Assembly: GCF_004348445.1 (NCBI RefSeq) | Contig: NZ_SMKV01000005.1 | Span: forward strand, 124,001 to 188,000 | Origin: Saccharopolyspora aridisoli | GTDB lineage: Bacteria > Actinomycetota > Actinomycetes > Mycobacteriales > Pseudonocardiaceae | Reading direction: 5' to 3' | DNA length: 64,000 nucleotides | Part shown: positions 1-10,498 of the stretch, piece after piece | How positions within the stretch are numbered: the stretch's first letter is position 1 | How the letters are laid out: each line of letters begins with the position of its first letter | Translations under genes and position numbers: made by a program | The notes under the pieces: model-generated | The model's input: only the letters and a program-made list of their open reading frames with translations | What the model was told of the DNA's origin: nothing | Databases searched by the model: none

Positions 1-2110
1 CAGCCGCGATCGCGCCCGCGACGTCGGTGACCTTGCGAAAGGGCGCCACCTCGATGCCGTAGCAACCCAGCAGGCGCACGGTGCGCTCGTCGCCGAGCTC
101 CACCACGCCCTCGGCCAGCCACTGCTCGACCAGCGAACGCGCCTGCTCGGCCTCCACCTCCGGACGCACGAAGTGTCCCTTCGGCGCCGCGCGCCACTTC
201 GCGTAGCGGGTGACGCGAGCCAGCGCGAGCACCGAGCGTTCCGGGCTCGGGTACGAGGGCACCGAACCCTTGCCCGTGGTCCCGTCCGGTCCCGGCACCA
301 CCAGTTCGTCCGGCACGCCTTCGGCCGCCAGGAACGTGGTCACCACCGGCTTCGAACGCGCCGCGTCGGCCTCCTGCAGCGCGTTCCGCAACGCCCGCGC
401 GTAGGCCGTTCCGGGCACCGCCACCGGCGGCGCGAACACAGTGATCAGCGCGTGGACGTCCTCGCGCAGGGCCGCATCGCGCACGGCGGCGGCGAACTCC
501 TCCGGCCCTGCCACAGCTCCGACGTCGACCGGCTCGTGCGCCAGCTGCAGGCCCTGCGCTTGGGCCACGTCGGCGGCGATCATGCCCAGCGCCGACGAAT
601 TGCCCACGATCGAGACCCGATCGCCCTGCGGCAGCGGCTGGTGCGCGAGCAGCAGCGCGGTGTCGAACATCTGCGCCACCGACTCGACCCGGATCACGCC
701 GGACTGCTCGAACAGCGCTTGCACGCTCGTCTCGTCGATCTCCACCGTGGTCGCCGCCAGGCCCGCCCGGACCGAGTTGCGACCCGACTTGACCACCACG
801 ACGGGCTTGCTCCGGGCCAACCGCCTGGCGAGCCGCCCGAACTTGCGCGGGTTGCCGAACGACTCCAGGTACAGCAGCACGACATCCGTTGCGGGGTCCG
901 TCTGCCAGTACTGCAGCAGGTCGTTGCCGGACAGGTCGGCGCGGTTGCCCGCGGAGACGAACGTCGACAGCCCGAGCCCGCGCTCGGTCGCTGTCTCCAG
1001 GATCGCCACGCCCAGCGCGCCGGACTGGCTGAAGAACCCGGTGCGGCCACGTCCAGGCAGCTGCGGCGCGAGGCTCGCGTTGAGCCGGAACTCCGGATCG
1101 GGGTTGACCACGCCGAGCGCGTTGGGGCCCACCACTCGCATCCCGTGCACGCGAGCGGCGCGCACCATCTCGCGCTCGACCTCGCGCCCCGCCGGACCGG
1201 ACTCGCTGAACCCGGAGGAGACGATGACCAGCGTTTTCACGCCCTTGGCCAGGCAGTCGTCGAGGACCTCGTTGACGCTGGCAGCCGGAATCGCCACGAC
1301 CGCCAGGTCGACCTCGTCGGGGATGTCGAGCACCGAGGCGTAGGCCCGCACCCCGCGCACCGAGCGGTGCTCGGGGTTGACCGGGTAGACCGGGCCGGTG
1401 AAGTCCGCAGTGAGCAGGTTGGTCAGCACCGCGTGACCGATCTTGCGGTGATCCGTGGAGGCCCCGATCACCGCCACCGACCGGGGGCGCAGCAGGTTGT
1501 GCACGCTGCGCGCCTCGGCCGCCTGTTCGCGGGCTCGGGCCACCGCTACCGATTCCTCGGTCGGGTCGATGTCGAACTCCAGGTGCACGACGCCTTCCTC
1601 CATGGCCCGGCTGACCTGGTAACCGGCATCGCGGAAGACCCGAACCATCGTCGAGTTCTCGGCCAGGACTTCGGCCACGAAGCGCCGCAGACCGCGCTCT
1701 TGCGCCGCGGCCGCGAGGTGCTCCAGCAGGATCGAGCCCAGCCCGCGCCCCTGGTGACCGTCCTCGACGACGAACGCGACCTCGGCGGACTTCTGCTCAC
1801 CGAGCCGGTCGAAGCGGCCGACCGCGACGATGTCGTCACCGAGCAGCGCGACCAGCGCGGTCCGGTTGAGGTAGTCGACCTGCGTGAACCGCCGCACGTC
1901 GCGCTCCGACATCCGCGGGTACGGACCGAAGTACCGGTAGTACCTGGTCCTGTCGCTGAGCCGGCCGTGGAAGGCAAGCAGCTTGTCCTTGTCGGCCGGG
2001 ACGATCGGCCGCAGGTGCACGGTGCCACCGTCGGACAGCACCACGTCGGCTTCCCACTGCCGGGGGTAGTCCTGCCTCGGCCCGGCCTCCTCTCCCAGCA
2101 CTTCGTCCAC
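1..2110 (-). CDS. PatA-type protein lysine acetyltransferase (GNAT plus acyl-CoA synthetase-like domains), partial
   Basis: The gene runs off the left edge, so the C-terminus is missing. Reading leftwards from GTG at 2110, residues about 15-175 form a GNAT domain with an acetyl-CoA loop (EDGHQGRGLGS). This is followed by an NDP-forming acyl-CoA synthetase-like CoA-binding domain (SVAVIGAS; later VVGPNALGVVNP and FFSQSGALG) and the start of an ATP-grasp-like segment at the edge. Proteins with an N-terminal GNAT and C-terminal synthetase-like domain are the actinobacterial PatA lysine acetyltransferases, which typically acetylate and switch off acetyl-CoA synthetase. A GAGGAG ribosome site lies 7 nt before the GTG. 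The start is only 12 bp after the stop of the deacetylase gene, so the two are almost certainly one transcript. An acetyl-CoA synthetase (ADP-forming) is the alternative reading, but the N-terminal GNAT favours PatA. Confidence 0.85.
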   Translation of the reverse strand, partial: MDEVLGEEAGPRQDYPRQWEADVVLSDGGTVHLRPIVPADKDKLLAFHGRLSDRTRYYRYFGPYPRMSERDVRRFTQVDYLNRTALVALLGDDIVAVGRFDRLGEQKSAEVAFVVEDGHQGRGLGSILLEHLAAAAQERGLRRFVAEVLAENSTMVRVFRDAGYQVSRAMEEGVVHLEFDIDPTEESVAVARAREQAAEARSVHNLLRPRSVAVIGASTDHRKIGHAVLTNLLTADFTGPVYPVNPEHRSVRGVRAYASVLDIPDEVDLAVVAIPAASVNEVLDDCLAKGVKTLVIVSSGFSESGPAGREVEREMVRAARVHGMRVVGPNALGVVNPDPEFRLNASLAPQLPGRGRTGFFSQSGALGVAILETATERGLGLSTFVSAGNRADLSGNDLLQYWQTDPATDVVLLYLESFGNPRKFGRLARRLARSKPVVVVKSGRNSVRAGLAATTVEIDETSVQALFEQSGVIRVESVAQMFDTALLLAHQPLPQGDRVSIVGNSSALGMIAADVAQAQGLQLAHEPVDVGAVAGPEEFAAAVRDAALREDVHALITVFAPPVAVPGTAYARALRNALQEADAARSKPVVTTFLAAEGVPDELVVPGPDGTTGKGSVPSYPSPERSVLALARVTRYAKWRAAPKGHFVRPEVEAEQARSLVEQWLAEGVVELGDERTVRLLGCYGIEVAPFRKVTDVAGAIAA

Positions 2111-2122
2111 TTCGGATGCTCC

Positions 2123-3298
2123 TCAGTCGCGGCTGTCTGCCGGGTCGAGCCCGAGCAGCGGGAAGACCGCGTGCCGAGCGTCGCGGATCGCGGTGTCGAC
2201 CGCCGAAGCGGTCACCCCGGTCCAGGGTTCGAAGGACGGGTCGGCCCCGTCCGACATCGACGTCGGCATCGGTACGTTCCGCGCACGCCGGACGGCGTAC
2301 GCGATCCAATCCTCAGGGATGGTCGTCTCCGGCGCTACGTCCCGGTTCAGCAGCGTCGCCAGCAGGTGGGTCCACGCCCTGGGCACCACGCGGAAGAGCG
2401 AATATCCCCCACCGCCGAGCGCCAGCCACTTGCCGCCGGCGTAGCTCTCGGCGAGTTCGCGCAGGTTCTGGTAGGTCGCACGCTGCCCGTCGACCGACAT
2501 CGACAGATCGGCGAGCGGGTCGTCGCGGTGCGCGTCGGCTCCGCACTGGGTGACCAGCACCTGCGGGCGGAACTGGCCCAGCACCGAGGGCACCACCGCG
2601 TGGAAGGCGCGCCGCCAGCCCGCATCGCCGGTGCCCGGTGGCAGCGGGATGTTGACCGCCGTGCCGTCGGCGTTGCCCTTTCCGACCTCGGTGGCGAAGC
2701 CGGTGCCCGGCCACAGCGTCACCGGGTGCTGGTGCAGCGAGATCGTCATCACGCGCGGGTCGTCGTAGAAGGCCGCTTGCACACCGTCACCGTGGTGCAC
2801 GTCCACGTCGAGGTAGGCGATGCGTTCGACACCCTGCTCCAGCATCCAGGAGATGGCCAATGAGCAGTCGTTGTAGACGCAGAACCCGGCCGCGTGATCG
2901 GCCATCGCGTGGTGCAGCCCCCCGGCGATGTTGACAGCGCGGTCGGCCTGCCCGGACACGATCTGCTCGGCTGCCTTGATGGACGCGCCCGCGATCAGGG
3001 CCGACGCCTCGTGCATCCGGTCGAAGATCGGGTTGTCGTCGGTGCCCAGCCCGTGCCCGACCTCCCAGCCGCTCAGCGGCGCCGAGCGAACGGCAGCCAG
3101 GTACTCGGCGGTGTGCACCCGCAGCAGGTCCCGTTCAGTGGCGGGCTCGGGTTTGAGCATCTCCACACCGTCGAGCAGGCCGAGCGAGTCGGCCAGCCGC
3201 ATGGTCAGGTCCAGGCGGACCGGATGCAGCGGATGGTGCCCGCCGAGGTCGTACTCGAGCAGCGACTCTTCCCAGACCACGGCCAACTGAGAACCCAT
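2123..3298 (-). CDS. acuC: AcuC-like protein deacetylase
   Basis: 391-residue zinc-dependent deacetylase of the arginase/histone-deacetylase fold, the usual size for AcuC. The zinc-binding core DVDVHHGDG is near residues 140-150, followed by SLHQHPVTLWPGTG, and a GGGGY segment lies near residue 300. AcuC removes acetyl groups from lysines, classically from acetyl-CoA synthetase. The frame is open further upstream, but ATG at 3298 matches the family start (MGSQLAVVWEE); longer versions would run into the sulfurtransferase gene. The PatA-type acetyltransferase follows after 12 bp, so writer and eraser are made together. The specific substrate is inferred from the family, not seen here. Confidence 0.88.
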   Translation of the reverse strand: MGSQLAVVWEESLLEYDLGGHHPLHPVRLDLTMRLADSLGLLDGVEMLKPEPATERDLLRVHTAEYLAAVRSAPLSGWEVGHGLGTDDNPIFDRMHEASALIAGASIKAAEQIVSGQADRAVNIAGGLHHAMADHAAGFCVYNDCSLAISWMLEQGVERIAYLDVDVHHGDGVQAAFYDDPRVMTISLHQHPVTLWPGTGFATEVGKGNADGTAVNIPLPPGTGDAGWRRAFHAVVPSVLGQFRPQVLVTQCGADAHRDDPLADLSMSVDGQRATYQNLRELAESYAGGKWLALGGGGYSLFRVVPRAWTHLLATLLNRDVAPETTIPEDWIAYAVRRARNVPMPTSMSDGADPSFEPWTGVTASAVDTAIRDARHAVFPLLGLDPADSRD

Positions 3299-3381
3299 GG
3301 GCGGGACGCTACCCGCAGGAAGCCACCCGCCACAGGGTCTCGGCCGCGTGACCCGCCGAACCGGATCGATCTTGCGAGGGG

Positions 3382-4233
3382 TCAGCCCGCGTCCGCACCA
3401 GTGGCCGCCGGCCGCGCGGGGTTCGCTGCCCAGTTCGACCATGAACCCGCGTACAGCACCGCCGGGTTGCGAGCGTCGGTGATGCCGGCGTGCTCCAACG
3501 CCAGCAGCACCGAGCAGGCGGTCACGCCCGAGCCGCAGTAGGCGCCGACCGCGCTGCCGCCGGTGACGCCCAGCGCGGCGAAGCGCTCGGCCAGTTCCTC
3601 CGGCGAACGCCAGCGCCCCGACTCATCGGTGTGCTCGCTGAACGGCGCGTTGCGCGCTCCGGGGACGTGCCCGGCGCGCGGGTCCATCGGCTCGACCTCA
3701 CCCCGGTATCGTTCCGGGGCTCGTGCGTCGAGCAGCACGCCGTCGCGAGCCAGACCGGCCGCCTGGTCCGCGTCGATCACCGGCATCACACCGGGCCGGA
3801 CCCGGAAACCTCCATCGCCTGGTTCCGGAGCCTCGGTGGTGGTCGGCTTGCCCTCAGCGGACCACGCCGCGTAGCCGCCGTCGAGGACGGCGACCGAGCG
3901 GTGCCCGGCCCAGCGCAGCAGCCACCACGCCCGGGCCGCCGCCGAACCGTTGTCCGCGTCGTAGACCACCACCGGTCGGTCGGCGTCCACTCCGGCGCGG
4001 CGGAGGACCTCCTGCAGGGCCGTCGGATCGGGCAGCGGATGCCGGCCGGCAGGGCCCGGCTCGGCCGCCAACTCGGCGTCCAGATCCACGAAAACCGCTC
4101 CGGGCAAATGCCCCTCGGCGTAGTCCCCCCGTCCCGGTGGGCCGAGCAGTGACCAGCGCACGTCGAGCAGCGTCGGGTGCGGGTCCGCGCTCAGCGCGGA
4201 CATGAGATCATCGGTACTGATCAAGGGTTGCAT
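3382..4233 (-). CDS. sseA: 3-mercaptopyruvate/thiosulfate sulfurtransferase (SseA-like)
   Basis: 283-residue protein with two rhodanese domains. The C-terminal domain carries the active-site loop CGSGVT, which is typical of mercaptopyruvate sulfurtransferases; thiosulfate-specific enzymes more often have CRKGVT. It moves sulfur from 3-mercaptopyruvate or thiosulfate to cyanide or thiol acceptors in the cytoplasm. ATG at 4233 was chosen because GAAAGG lies 6 nt upstream; an in-frame extension to 4272 lacks such a site. The gene is divergent from ideR across a short promoter region and lies 83 bp upstream of the acuC-patA pair in the same direction. A link to iron-sulfur or redox stress through ideR is only suggested by position. 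Confidence 0.85.
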   Translation of the reverse strand: MQPLISTDDLMSALSADPHPTLLDVRWSLLGPPGRGDYAEGHLPGAVFVDLDAELAAEPGPAGRHPLPDPTALQEVLRRAGVDADRPVVVYDADNGSAAARAWWLLRWAGHRSVAVLDGGYAAWSAEGKPTTTEAPEPGDGGFRVRPGVMPVIDADQAAGLARDGVLLDARAPERYRGEVEPMDPRAGHVPGARNAPFSEHTDESGRWRSPEELAERFAALGVTGGSAVGAYCGSGVTACSVLLALEHAGITDARNPAVLYAGSWSNWAANPARPAATGADAG

Positions 4234-4303
4234 GACGGCCTTTCGAAGCCCGCCGACGAGGTCGGTCATCAATCTTGGCTGTCAACTCCCCGGCCACTGA
4301 CCG

Positions 4304-4326
4304 TTGTCGCTGGCAGCGACTAGCAT
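4304..4326 (+). promoter_or_regulatory. RecA-NDp (PafBC-type) promoter motif upstream of ideR
   Basis: TTGTCGCTG at 4304-4312, then 8 bp, then TAGCAT at 4321-4326. This fits the mycobacterial LexA-independent DNA-damage promoter motif tTGTCRgtg-N8-TAnnnT at all but one position. The -10 ends 29 bp before the ideR GTG. The 11-bp gap between TTGTCG and TAGCAT is too short for an ordinary sigma-70 -35/-10 pair. Confidence 0.6.
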
Positions 4327-4355
4327 CGTGGTTGGGACTTGAATGGGGAGCCGAC

Positions 4356-5047
4356 GTGAACGATCTCATCGATACCACTGAGATGTACCTTCGCACCATT
4401 TACGACCTCGAGGAAGAGGGCGTGGTGCCACTCCGGGCCCGGATCGCCGAGCGCCTGGAGCAGAGCGGCCCCACCGTGAGCCAGACGGTGGCCCGCATGG
4501 AGCGCGATGGCCTGCTGATGGTCGCCGAGGACCGCCACCTCGAGCTGACCAAGGCCGGTCGCGCCCGAGCGATCAGCGTCATGCGCAAGCACCGCCTCGC
4601 CGAACGGCTCCTCGTCGACGTGATCGGCCTCGAGTGGGAGCACGTGCACAACGAGGCGTGCCGCTGGGAGCACGTGATGAGCGAGGCCGTTGAGCGCAAG
4701 CTCGTCAAGCTCCTCGGTGGCCCCACCACGTCCCCCTACGGCAACCCCATCCCCGGACTCGACGACCTCGGTGTCGATCACGTCGAGAGCGCGGTCGACG
4801 GCGAGCTCCAACGAGTCGACGAGATCGCACGCAACGGCGGCGGCCGCGCGGTCATCCGCCGCATCGCCGAGCACGTGCAGCTGGACCCCGACCTGATGAC
4901 GGACCTCAAGGAAGTCGGCATCGTGCCGGGCAACGAGGTCGAGATCCTGTCCGTGGTCGGGGCGAACAAGCCGATCGAGGTTCGCGGCCAGAGCGGTACC
5001 GCCGAGCTGACTCCGAGCATCGCGCACGCGGTCATGGTGACCGCCAA

Positions 5048-5051
<4 letters not shown>
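4356..5051 (+). CDS. ideR: Iron-dependent repressor IdeR (DtxR family)
   Basis: 231 residues, the length of mycobacterial IdeR (230). Counting from GTG at 4356, every classical DtxR/IdeR metal ligand falls at its standard number: Met10, Cys102, Glu105 and His106 (primary site) and His79, Glu83 and His98 (ancillary site). The N-terminal winged helix spans about 1-70, the dimerisation domain about 75-140, and an SH3-like C-terminal domain follows. With Fe2+ bound it represses iron uptake genes and activates storage genes. GGGGAG lies 5 nt before the GTG, which decides the start against a longer open frame. The stop overlaps the GTG of galK, so the two are translationally coupled. Confidence 0.95.
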
Positions 5052-6226
<1,175 letters not shown>

Positions 6227-6289
6227 CGAGCTCGTCGACCCCCGCTCCCCGCTGAATCGACTAGTTCTCCCACGGAAGGCAGTGCGCAG

Positions 6290-7252
6290 TTGAAGCTCCT
6301 GGTCACAGGCGGTGCCGGTTACGTCGGAAGCGTGTGCGCAGCACGCCTGGTGGAGGCTGGCCACGAGGTCGTCGTGGTCGACGACCTGTCCACCGGGCAT
6401 GCCGACGCGATCCCGGACGGCTGCAAGTTCGTCGAGGCCGACATCGCCTCCGCGGCGAGCGAGCTGCTCGCGGAGCAGTTCGACGGTGTGCTGCACTTCG
6501 CGGCCAAGTCGCTGGTCGGCGAGTCCATGGAGGACCCGCAGAAGTACTGGCAGGGCAACGTCGTCACGTCGCTGCGCCTGCTGGATGCGATGCGCGAGCA
6601 CGGCACGCCGCGACTGGTGTTCTCCTCGACGGCGGCGACCTACGGCGAGCCTGAGGTCTCCCCGATCACCGAAGACCTCGCGACGCGGCCGACGAACACC
6701 TACGGCGCCACCAAGCTCGCGATCGACAGCGCGATCACCTCCTACGCGACCGCGCACCGCATCGGTGCCGTGAGCCTGCGGTACTTCAACGTCGCCGGGG
6801 CGCACGGCGCGATCGGAGAGCGGCACACCGTGGAGACCCACCTGATCCCGATCGTGCTGCAGGTCGCGCTGGGTCAGCGCGAGCAGGTGCAGATCTTCGG
6901 CGAGGACTGGCCCACCGCTGACGGCACCTGCGTCCGCGACTACATCCACGTCACCGATCTCGCCGACGCCCACTTGCTGGCGTTGCAGAACGCCGAGGCC
7001 GGCCAGCACCGCATCTACAACCTGGGCAACGGCACGGGCTTCTCGGTCAAGCAGGTCATCGACACCTGCCGCGAGGTCACCGGGCACCCCATCCCGGCGA
7101 AGGTCGCACCCCGCCGGGCAGGCGACCCCGCGACCCTGGTGGCTTCCAGCCAGCGGGCGCGCGAGGACCTGGGGTGGCAGCCCCAGCGCGCCGACCTCGG
7201 CGTCATCGTGCGCGACGCGTGGGAGTTCTCGCGCGCGCGTCACGCGTCCTGA
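6290..7252 (+). CDS. galE: UDP-glucose 4-epimerase
   Basis: 320-residue extended short-chain dehydrogenase that interconverts UDP-galactose and UDP-glucose using bound NAD. The NAD loop GGAGYVGS is at the N-terminus, with the catalytic SSTAATYG serine region and YGATK (Tyr-x3-Lys). The frame starts at TTG 6290 with GGAAGG 10 nt upstream; a GTG at 6282 is out of frame and soon stops. It follows galK, so the pair handles galactose or supplies UDP-galactose for glycans. It converges on the DUF4192 gene, with 26 bp between the stops. Confidence 0.93.
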   Translation: MKLLVTGGAGYVGSVCAARLVEAGHEVVVVDDLSTGHADAIPDGCKFVEADIASAASELLAEQFDGVLHFAAKSLVGESMEDPQKYWQGNVVTSLRLLDAMREHGTPRLVFSSTAATYGEPEVSPITEDLATRPTNTYGATKLAIDSAITSYATAHRIGAVSLRYFNVAGAHGAIGERHTVETHLIPIVLQVALGQREQVQIFGEDWPTADGTCVRDYIHVTDLADAHLLALQNAEAGQHRIYNLGNGTGFSVKQVIDTCREVTGHPIPAKVAPRRAGDPATLVASSQRAREDLGWQPQRADLGVIVRDAWEFSRARHAS

Positions 7253-7278
7253 TCGCTCCTTCCGCTTCCTCGCGCACA

Positions 7279-8379
7279 TCAGCAGCCTCCGTCCTCGTCG
7301 AGCAGGAGCTGGGCGTCGTCGACCGAGTGCCGGGCGATGACGGCCAGCTCCGCGGGCGGAATTCCGGCGTCCATGGCCTGCCGGAGCAGGGTGCCGAGGG
7401 TGTGCTCGGGCCTGACCCCCTCGATGCGCTCCAAGGCCACACCCGCCAGCGCGCCTTCGCCGCGCACGTAGGCCGAGAACGCCAGCAGTGCTGCGACCTC
7501 GACGAGCTCGGGGTCCGGCGCCTTGCGCACGAGCGTCAGCCAGAGCTCTTCGGCCGGGCGCGCCAGATCGCTCAGCGCGGTGCCCATCACGATGTCCCGC
7601 ACCCGGACGTCCGCGACGGCCTGCAGCACGCCCAGCAGGTCGTCCTCGGTGAGTGCGGAGCCTGCTGCGATGCGCTGGATGGCGCCGAAGACCTTGCGCA
7701 GGTCTTCGGTGACGCGTGACGGGTCGTAGGAGTCGATGGCCTCCTCGGTCAGAGCGTCGAGCTTCGCCGACCAGCGGTTGATCAACTCCCGCGATTCGGG
7801 CGCGACGAGTTCGCGCAGTTCTTCCCTGCTACCGAAGGTCACCGACCCCTCGGCGGCCATCACCGCTCCCATCGCGGACTCCTTCGGATCCGCGACGACT
7901 CCGCGGCAGCCCTCGTCGAAGTAGCACCGCCACTTCTCGCCAGCCGCGATCTCCGGCACGTGCAGCGCGTGAGCGGTCACGATCCCGGCCTGGAGCAGCG
8001 TTTTCCGGACCACCTCGATCAGCCCGAGCATCGGGGGCTCGGAGTCGGGACCGGACTCATCGGACTCGTGGCACCTGCCGCCGCAGCTCTCCGGGCAGCC
8101 CGAGTGGTTGGGCCTGTCCCCGACCACGACCATGATCACGCCCTCGACGTTCTTCCTGCTCAACGGTCCTGTCAGCAGGAACTCCCCGAACGCGCAGGCG
8201 TTGGCGGGGCACGGCAGGTCCACGCGCAGGGTCATGCCGAACTTCGGGGTGCTGGTCAGGTCGTGCAGCGTCAGCAGCACGAAGGAGTTGACCGGGTTGA
8301 ACCCGATCATGTGCGGTAGCGCGGCGAGCACGTCACCGGGATCGCTCAGCGATATCTGGGTGTTCAGTCGCGTCGTCAT
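7279..8379 (-). CDS. DUF4192 family protein
   Basis: 366-residue cytoplasmic protein of the actinobacterial DUF4192 family. It is recognisable from the opening SLSDPGDVLAALPHMIGF and the following NSFVLLTL. There is no signal peptide or membrane segment, and the family has no known function. ATG at 8379 is the family start; the frame stays open to 8484 without a better signal. It stands alone between galE (convergent) and the S15 peptidase. A DnaA-box-like sequence lies about 70 bp upstream. Confidence 0.8.
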   Translation of the reverse strand: MTTRLNTQISLSDPGDVLAALPHMIGFNPVNSFVLLTLHDLTSTPKFGMTLRVDLPCPANACAFGEFLLTGPLSRKNVEGVIMVVVGDRPNHSGCPESCGGRCHESDESGPDSEPPMLGLIEVVRKTLLQAGIVTAHALHVPEIAAGEKWRCYFDEGCRGVVADPKESAMGAVMAAEGSVTFGSREELRELVAPESRELINRWSAKLDALTEEAIDSYDPSRVTEDLRKVFGAIQRIAAGSALTEDDLLGVLQAVADVRVRDIVMGTALSDLARPAEELWLTLVRKAPDPELVEVAALLAFSAYVRGEGALAGVALERIEGVRPEHTLGTLLRQAMDAGIPPAELAVIARHSVDDAQLLLDEDGGC

Positions 8380-8449
8380 GCCACAACGATGGAGCCGAAA
8401 ACCCGCTACGCGACACCGGTTTAGCGAATCTTGGGACAACTTCGTCCGC

Positions 8450-8458
8450 TGTGGACAA
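8450..8458 (-). promoter_or_regulatory. Isolated DnaA-box-like sequence
   Basis: TTGTCCACA on the minus strand, identical to the actinobacterial DnaA-box consensus. It lies in the 190-bp gap upstream of the DUF4192 gene. There is no cluster of boxes and no dnaA/dnaN nearby, so it is not an origin. A single 9-mer can occur by chance. Confidence 0.35.
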
Positions 8459-8569
8459 ACTAGTATCCGAACATTCGAAACCACACCGATCAGCGACGAT
8501 CGATCTGGCTAACTTCGCCACCCCATCGAAGGTTGCTCTCCGCTACCGCACGGGTTTCATGTGAGTCGG

Positions 8570-10351
8570 TCATGAAATCTTGCCGATGGCGGGGATGGAG
8601 ATGCTGGTGCGCGCCAGGTCCAACCGCAGCCCCGCGCCCGGCTCGGGGCGCAGCGTGAAGTCGTGGTCGCTGGAGAGCACCACCACGCCCAGCCGGTGTC
8701 CGGGAGCGAACACGTAGTCGTCAGGCTGCATGGTCACGGTGATCGCGTAGTTCTGCCCCGGCTCGATCGGCGTGGTGCGGTCCAGCACCTCCCGGTTCTG
8801 CGGGTCGGCCCACCCGCGGGTGACGACCGAGACCGAGCCGTCCGGCGCCTGGTCGACCAGCAGAGCGGTCACGTTGGCCGCCGGCCGGTCGAAGGTGAGC
8901 GCCAGGTCAGCGCGCACCTCACCGCTGACCCGCGCCTGCTCGGCGAGCGGCTCGGTGAAGTAGGCCAGCCGGTTCGGCGAACTCTGTGCCGCGGCGAGGT
9001 CCTCGGCCAGCAGACCGGCGTCGTCGGTGAGTCCTTCCACCACCTCAGCAGCGGGGCCCGCAGCGCTGAGACCACCTCGCTGCGGTCCACCTGCGCTCGG
9101 GCGCAACACCGTCTCGGACACATCCGGGGCCGGCCATTCGGGTTCCTCGGTCCAACTGCCGTCCTCGCGCTGCACCGTCGCGCGCGGCTCGCCCTCGACG
9201 CCGTTGGGCACGCCGTAGAGGTAGCGGGTGAACCAGCGGTTCAGCGTCCGAAGCCATTCCTCCTCCCGCAGCTCGATCGGGTCGGTGTGGCCGGACTGGT
9301 GCCACCAGATCTTGTGCGGGACGTCGTGCTCCCGCAGCGCCTGGTACCACTGCGCGGCCTGGCGCGTCTTGACGTTCCAATCGTTGAGCCCGTGCACCGA
9401 CAGCACGGCCGCGTGCACCTCGTCGACGTCGTCGAGGTAGTTGCGCTCGTCCCAGAACTGGCTGTAGTCGCCGGTAATCCGGTCCTGCTCAGCGGTGAGA
9501 CCGTCGATCACCGGGCGGCAAGGTTCCCTGTCGGCGCGGGTGTGGACGTACTCGGCCAGCACATCGGCGTCCTCGCCCTGGTAACCGCCGGGCGCGACCA
9601 CGGCCCCATCGGTCCGGTAGTAGTCGTACCAATTCGAGATCGCCCCGATCGGGACGATCGCTTCGAGCCCCTCGACCCCGGTGGAGGCCACGGCGTTGGG
9701 CAAGGTGCCGTTGTAGGAGACGCCCATCATGCCGACCTTGCCGGTCGACCAGTGGGCGTCCACGGGCGCACCGCCAGCGTCGTGGCCGGGTGCACGGCGG
9801 TTGAGCCAATCCACGACGGACTTGGCGCCGATCGTTTCGTTCTCCGCACCGGTGGTCGGGCACCCCGTGGACTCCCCGGTACCCAGCGACTCGGCGTAGA
9901 CCACGGCATAGCCCCTGGCCAGCAGGTATTGCTCGTAGGCCCATTCGATCTCGGCGGCGACGGCGACCCGTTCGTCGCCCGCCGTGCGACGCATCGTGCG
10001 CGGCCCGGCCTGCTCCGGCACGTGCAACTCGGTGTCAACGTCGTGGTTGGGCACGTCGTTCCCGCCGGAGTAGTACGGGCTGGCCTGGTAGACCACCGGA
10101 ACCCGGAAGCCCTGCTCTGACTCTCTCGGCCGCACCACTCGGACGTGCACCCGGTCCTGCTGACCGTCGTGGTCGCTGTCGACCGGCGCGGTGACGAACA
10201 GGTCCTGGCGCACCGCTCGAGCCGGGTCGAACACCGGCTGCGCCTCGCCATCGGAGAACACGGGCCCCTGGGGTGGTTGGGCCGCAGCCGTGGATCCGAC
10301 CAGGGGCAGGGCGAAGATCGCCGCGAGGCAACCGGTCACAACGCGCCGCAT
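8570..10351 (-). CDS. Secreted Xaa-Pro dipeptidyl-peptidase (S15/CocE family)
   Basis: 593-residue serine hydrolase. Residues 1 to about 28 form a Sec signal peptide (MRRVV...AAIFALPL...TAAAQ). An alpha/beta-hydrolase core carries the nucleophile loop GVSYNGT and the acid-region segment HGLNDWNVKT. A C-terminal jelly-roll domain is typical of X-Pro dipeptidyl-peptidases and CocE esterases. The likely role is to cleave X-Pro dipeptides outside the cell. ATG at 10351 has GGGAG 6 nt upstream and opens directly into the signal peptide; the open frame beyond it is spurious. It is monocistronic and divergent from the small membrane protein gene at 10499. Confidence 0.9.
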   Translation of the reverse strand: MRRVVTGCLAAIFALPLVGSTAAAQPPQGPVFSDGEAQPVFDPARAVRQDLFVTAPVDSDHDGQQDRVHVRVVRPRESEQGFRVPVVYQASPYYSGGNDVPNHDVDTELHVPEQAGPRTMRRTAGDERVAVAAEIEWAYEQYLLARGYAVVYAESLGTGESTGCPTTGAENETIGAKSVVDWLNRRAPGHDAGGAPVDAHWSTGKVGMMGVSYNGTLPNAVASTGVEGLEAIVPIGAISNWYDYYRTDGAVVAPGGYQGEDADVLAEYVHTRADREPCRPVIDGLTAEQDRITGDYSQFWDERNYLDDVDEVHAAVLSVHGLNDWNVKTRQAAQWYQALREHDVPHKIWWHQSGHTDPIELREEEWLRTLNRWFTRYLYGVPNGVEGEPRATVQREDGSWTEEPEWPAPDVSETVLRPSAGGPQRGGLSAAGPAAEVVEGLTDDAGLLAEDLAAAQSSPNRLAYFTEPLAEQARVSGEVRADLALTFDRPAANVTALLVDQAPDGSVSVVTRGWADPQNREVLDRTTPIEPGQNYAITVTMQPDDYVFAPGHRLGVVVLSSDHDFTLRPEPGAGLRLDLARTSISIPAIGKIS

Positions 10352-10498
10352 GCAGGGCTCCCGAAGCTGGAGGGACGACACCGGCACTTTTCTTAGCGCG
10401 AAATGGGAAGTCAACCACCGATGCGGCGGGTTCCCGCCAGAACCACCCGAGCGGCAGTAAGGTCGAAGTGTCGCCACCGGAACCACCGAGGAGCTCGC

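Noticed and set aside
173..2863. Very long plus-strand open frames opposite patA/acuC, nrdJ (13046-16063), lhr (38403-41984, minus), aroG and pfp
   Set aside because: They are antisense shadows caused by high third-position GC. Their translations are rich in Arg/His/Gln with no domain, while the opposite strand encodes clear families.
8471..8482. CGAA-TG-TTCG dyad resembling an SOS box
   Set aside because: The spacer between half-sites is two bases shorter than LexA sites need, and the inner C/G positions are missing.
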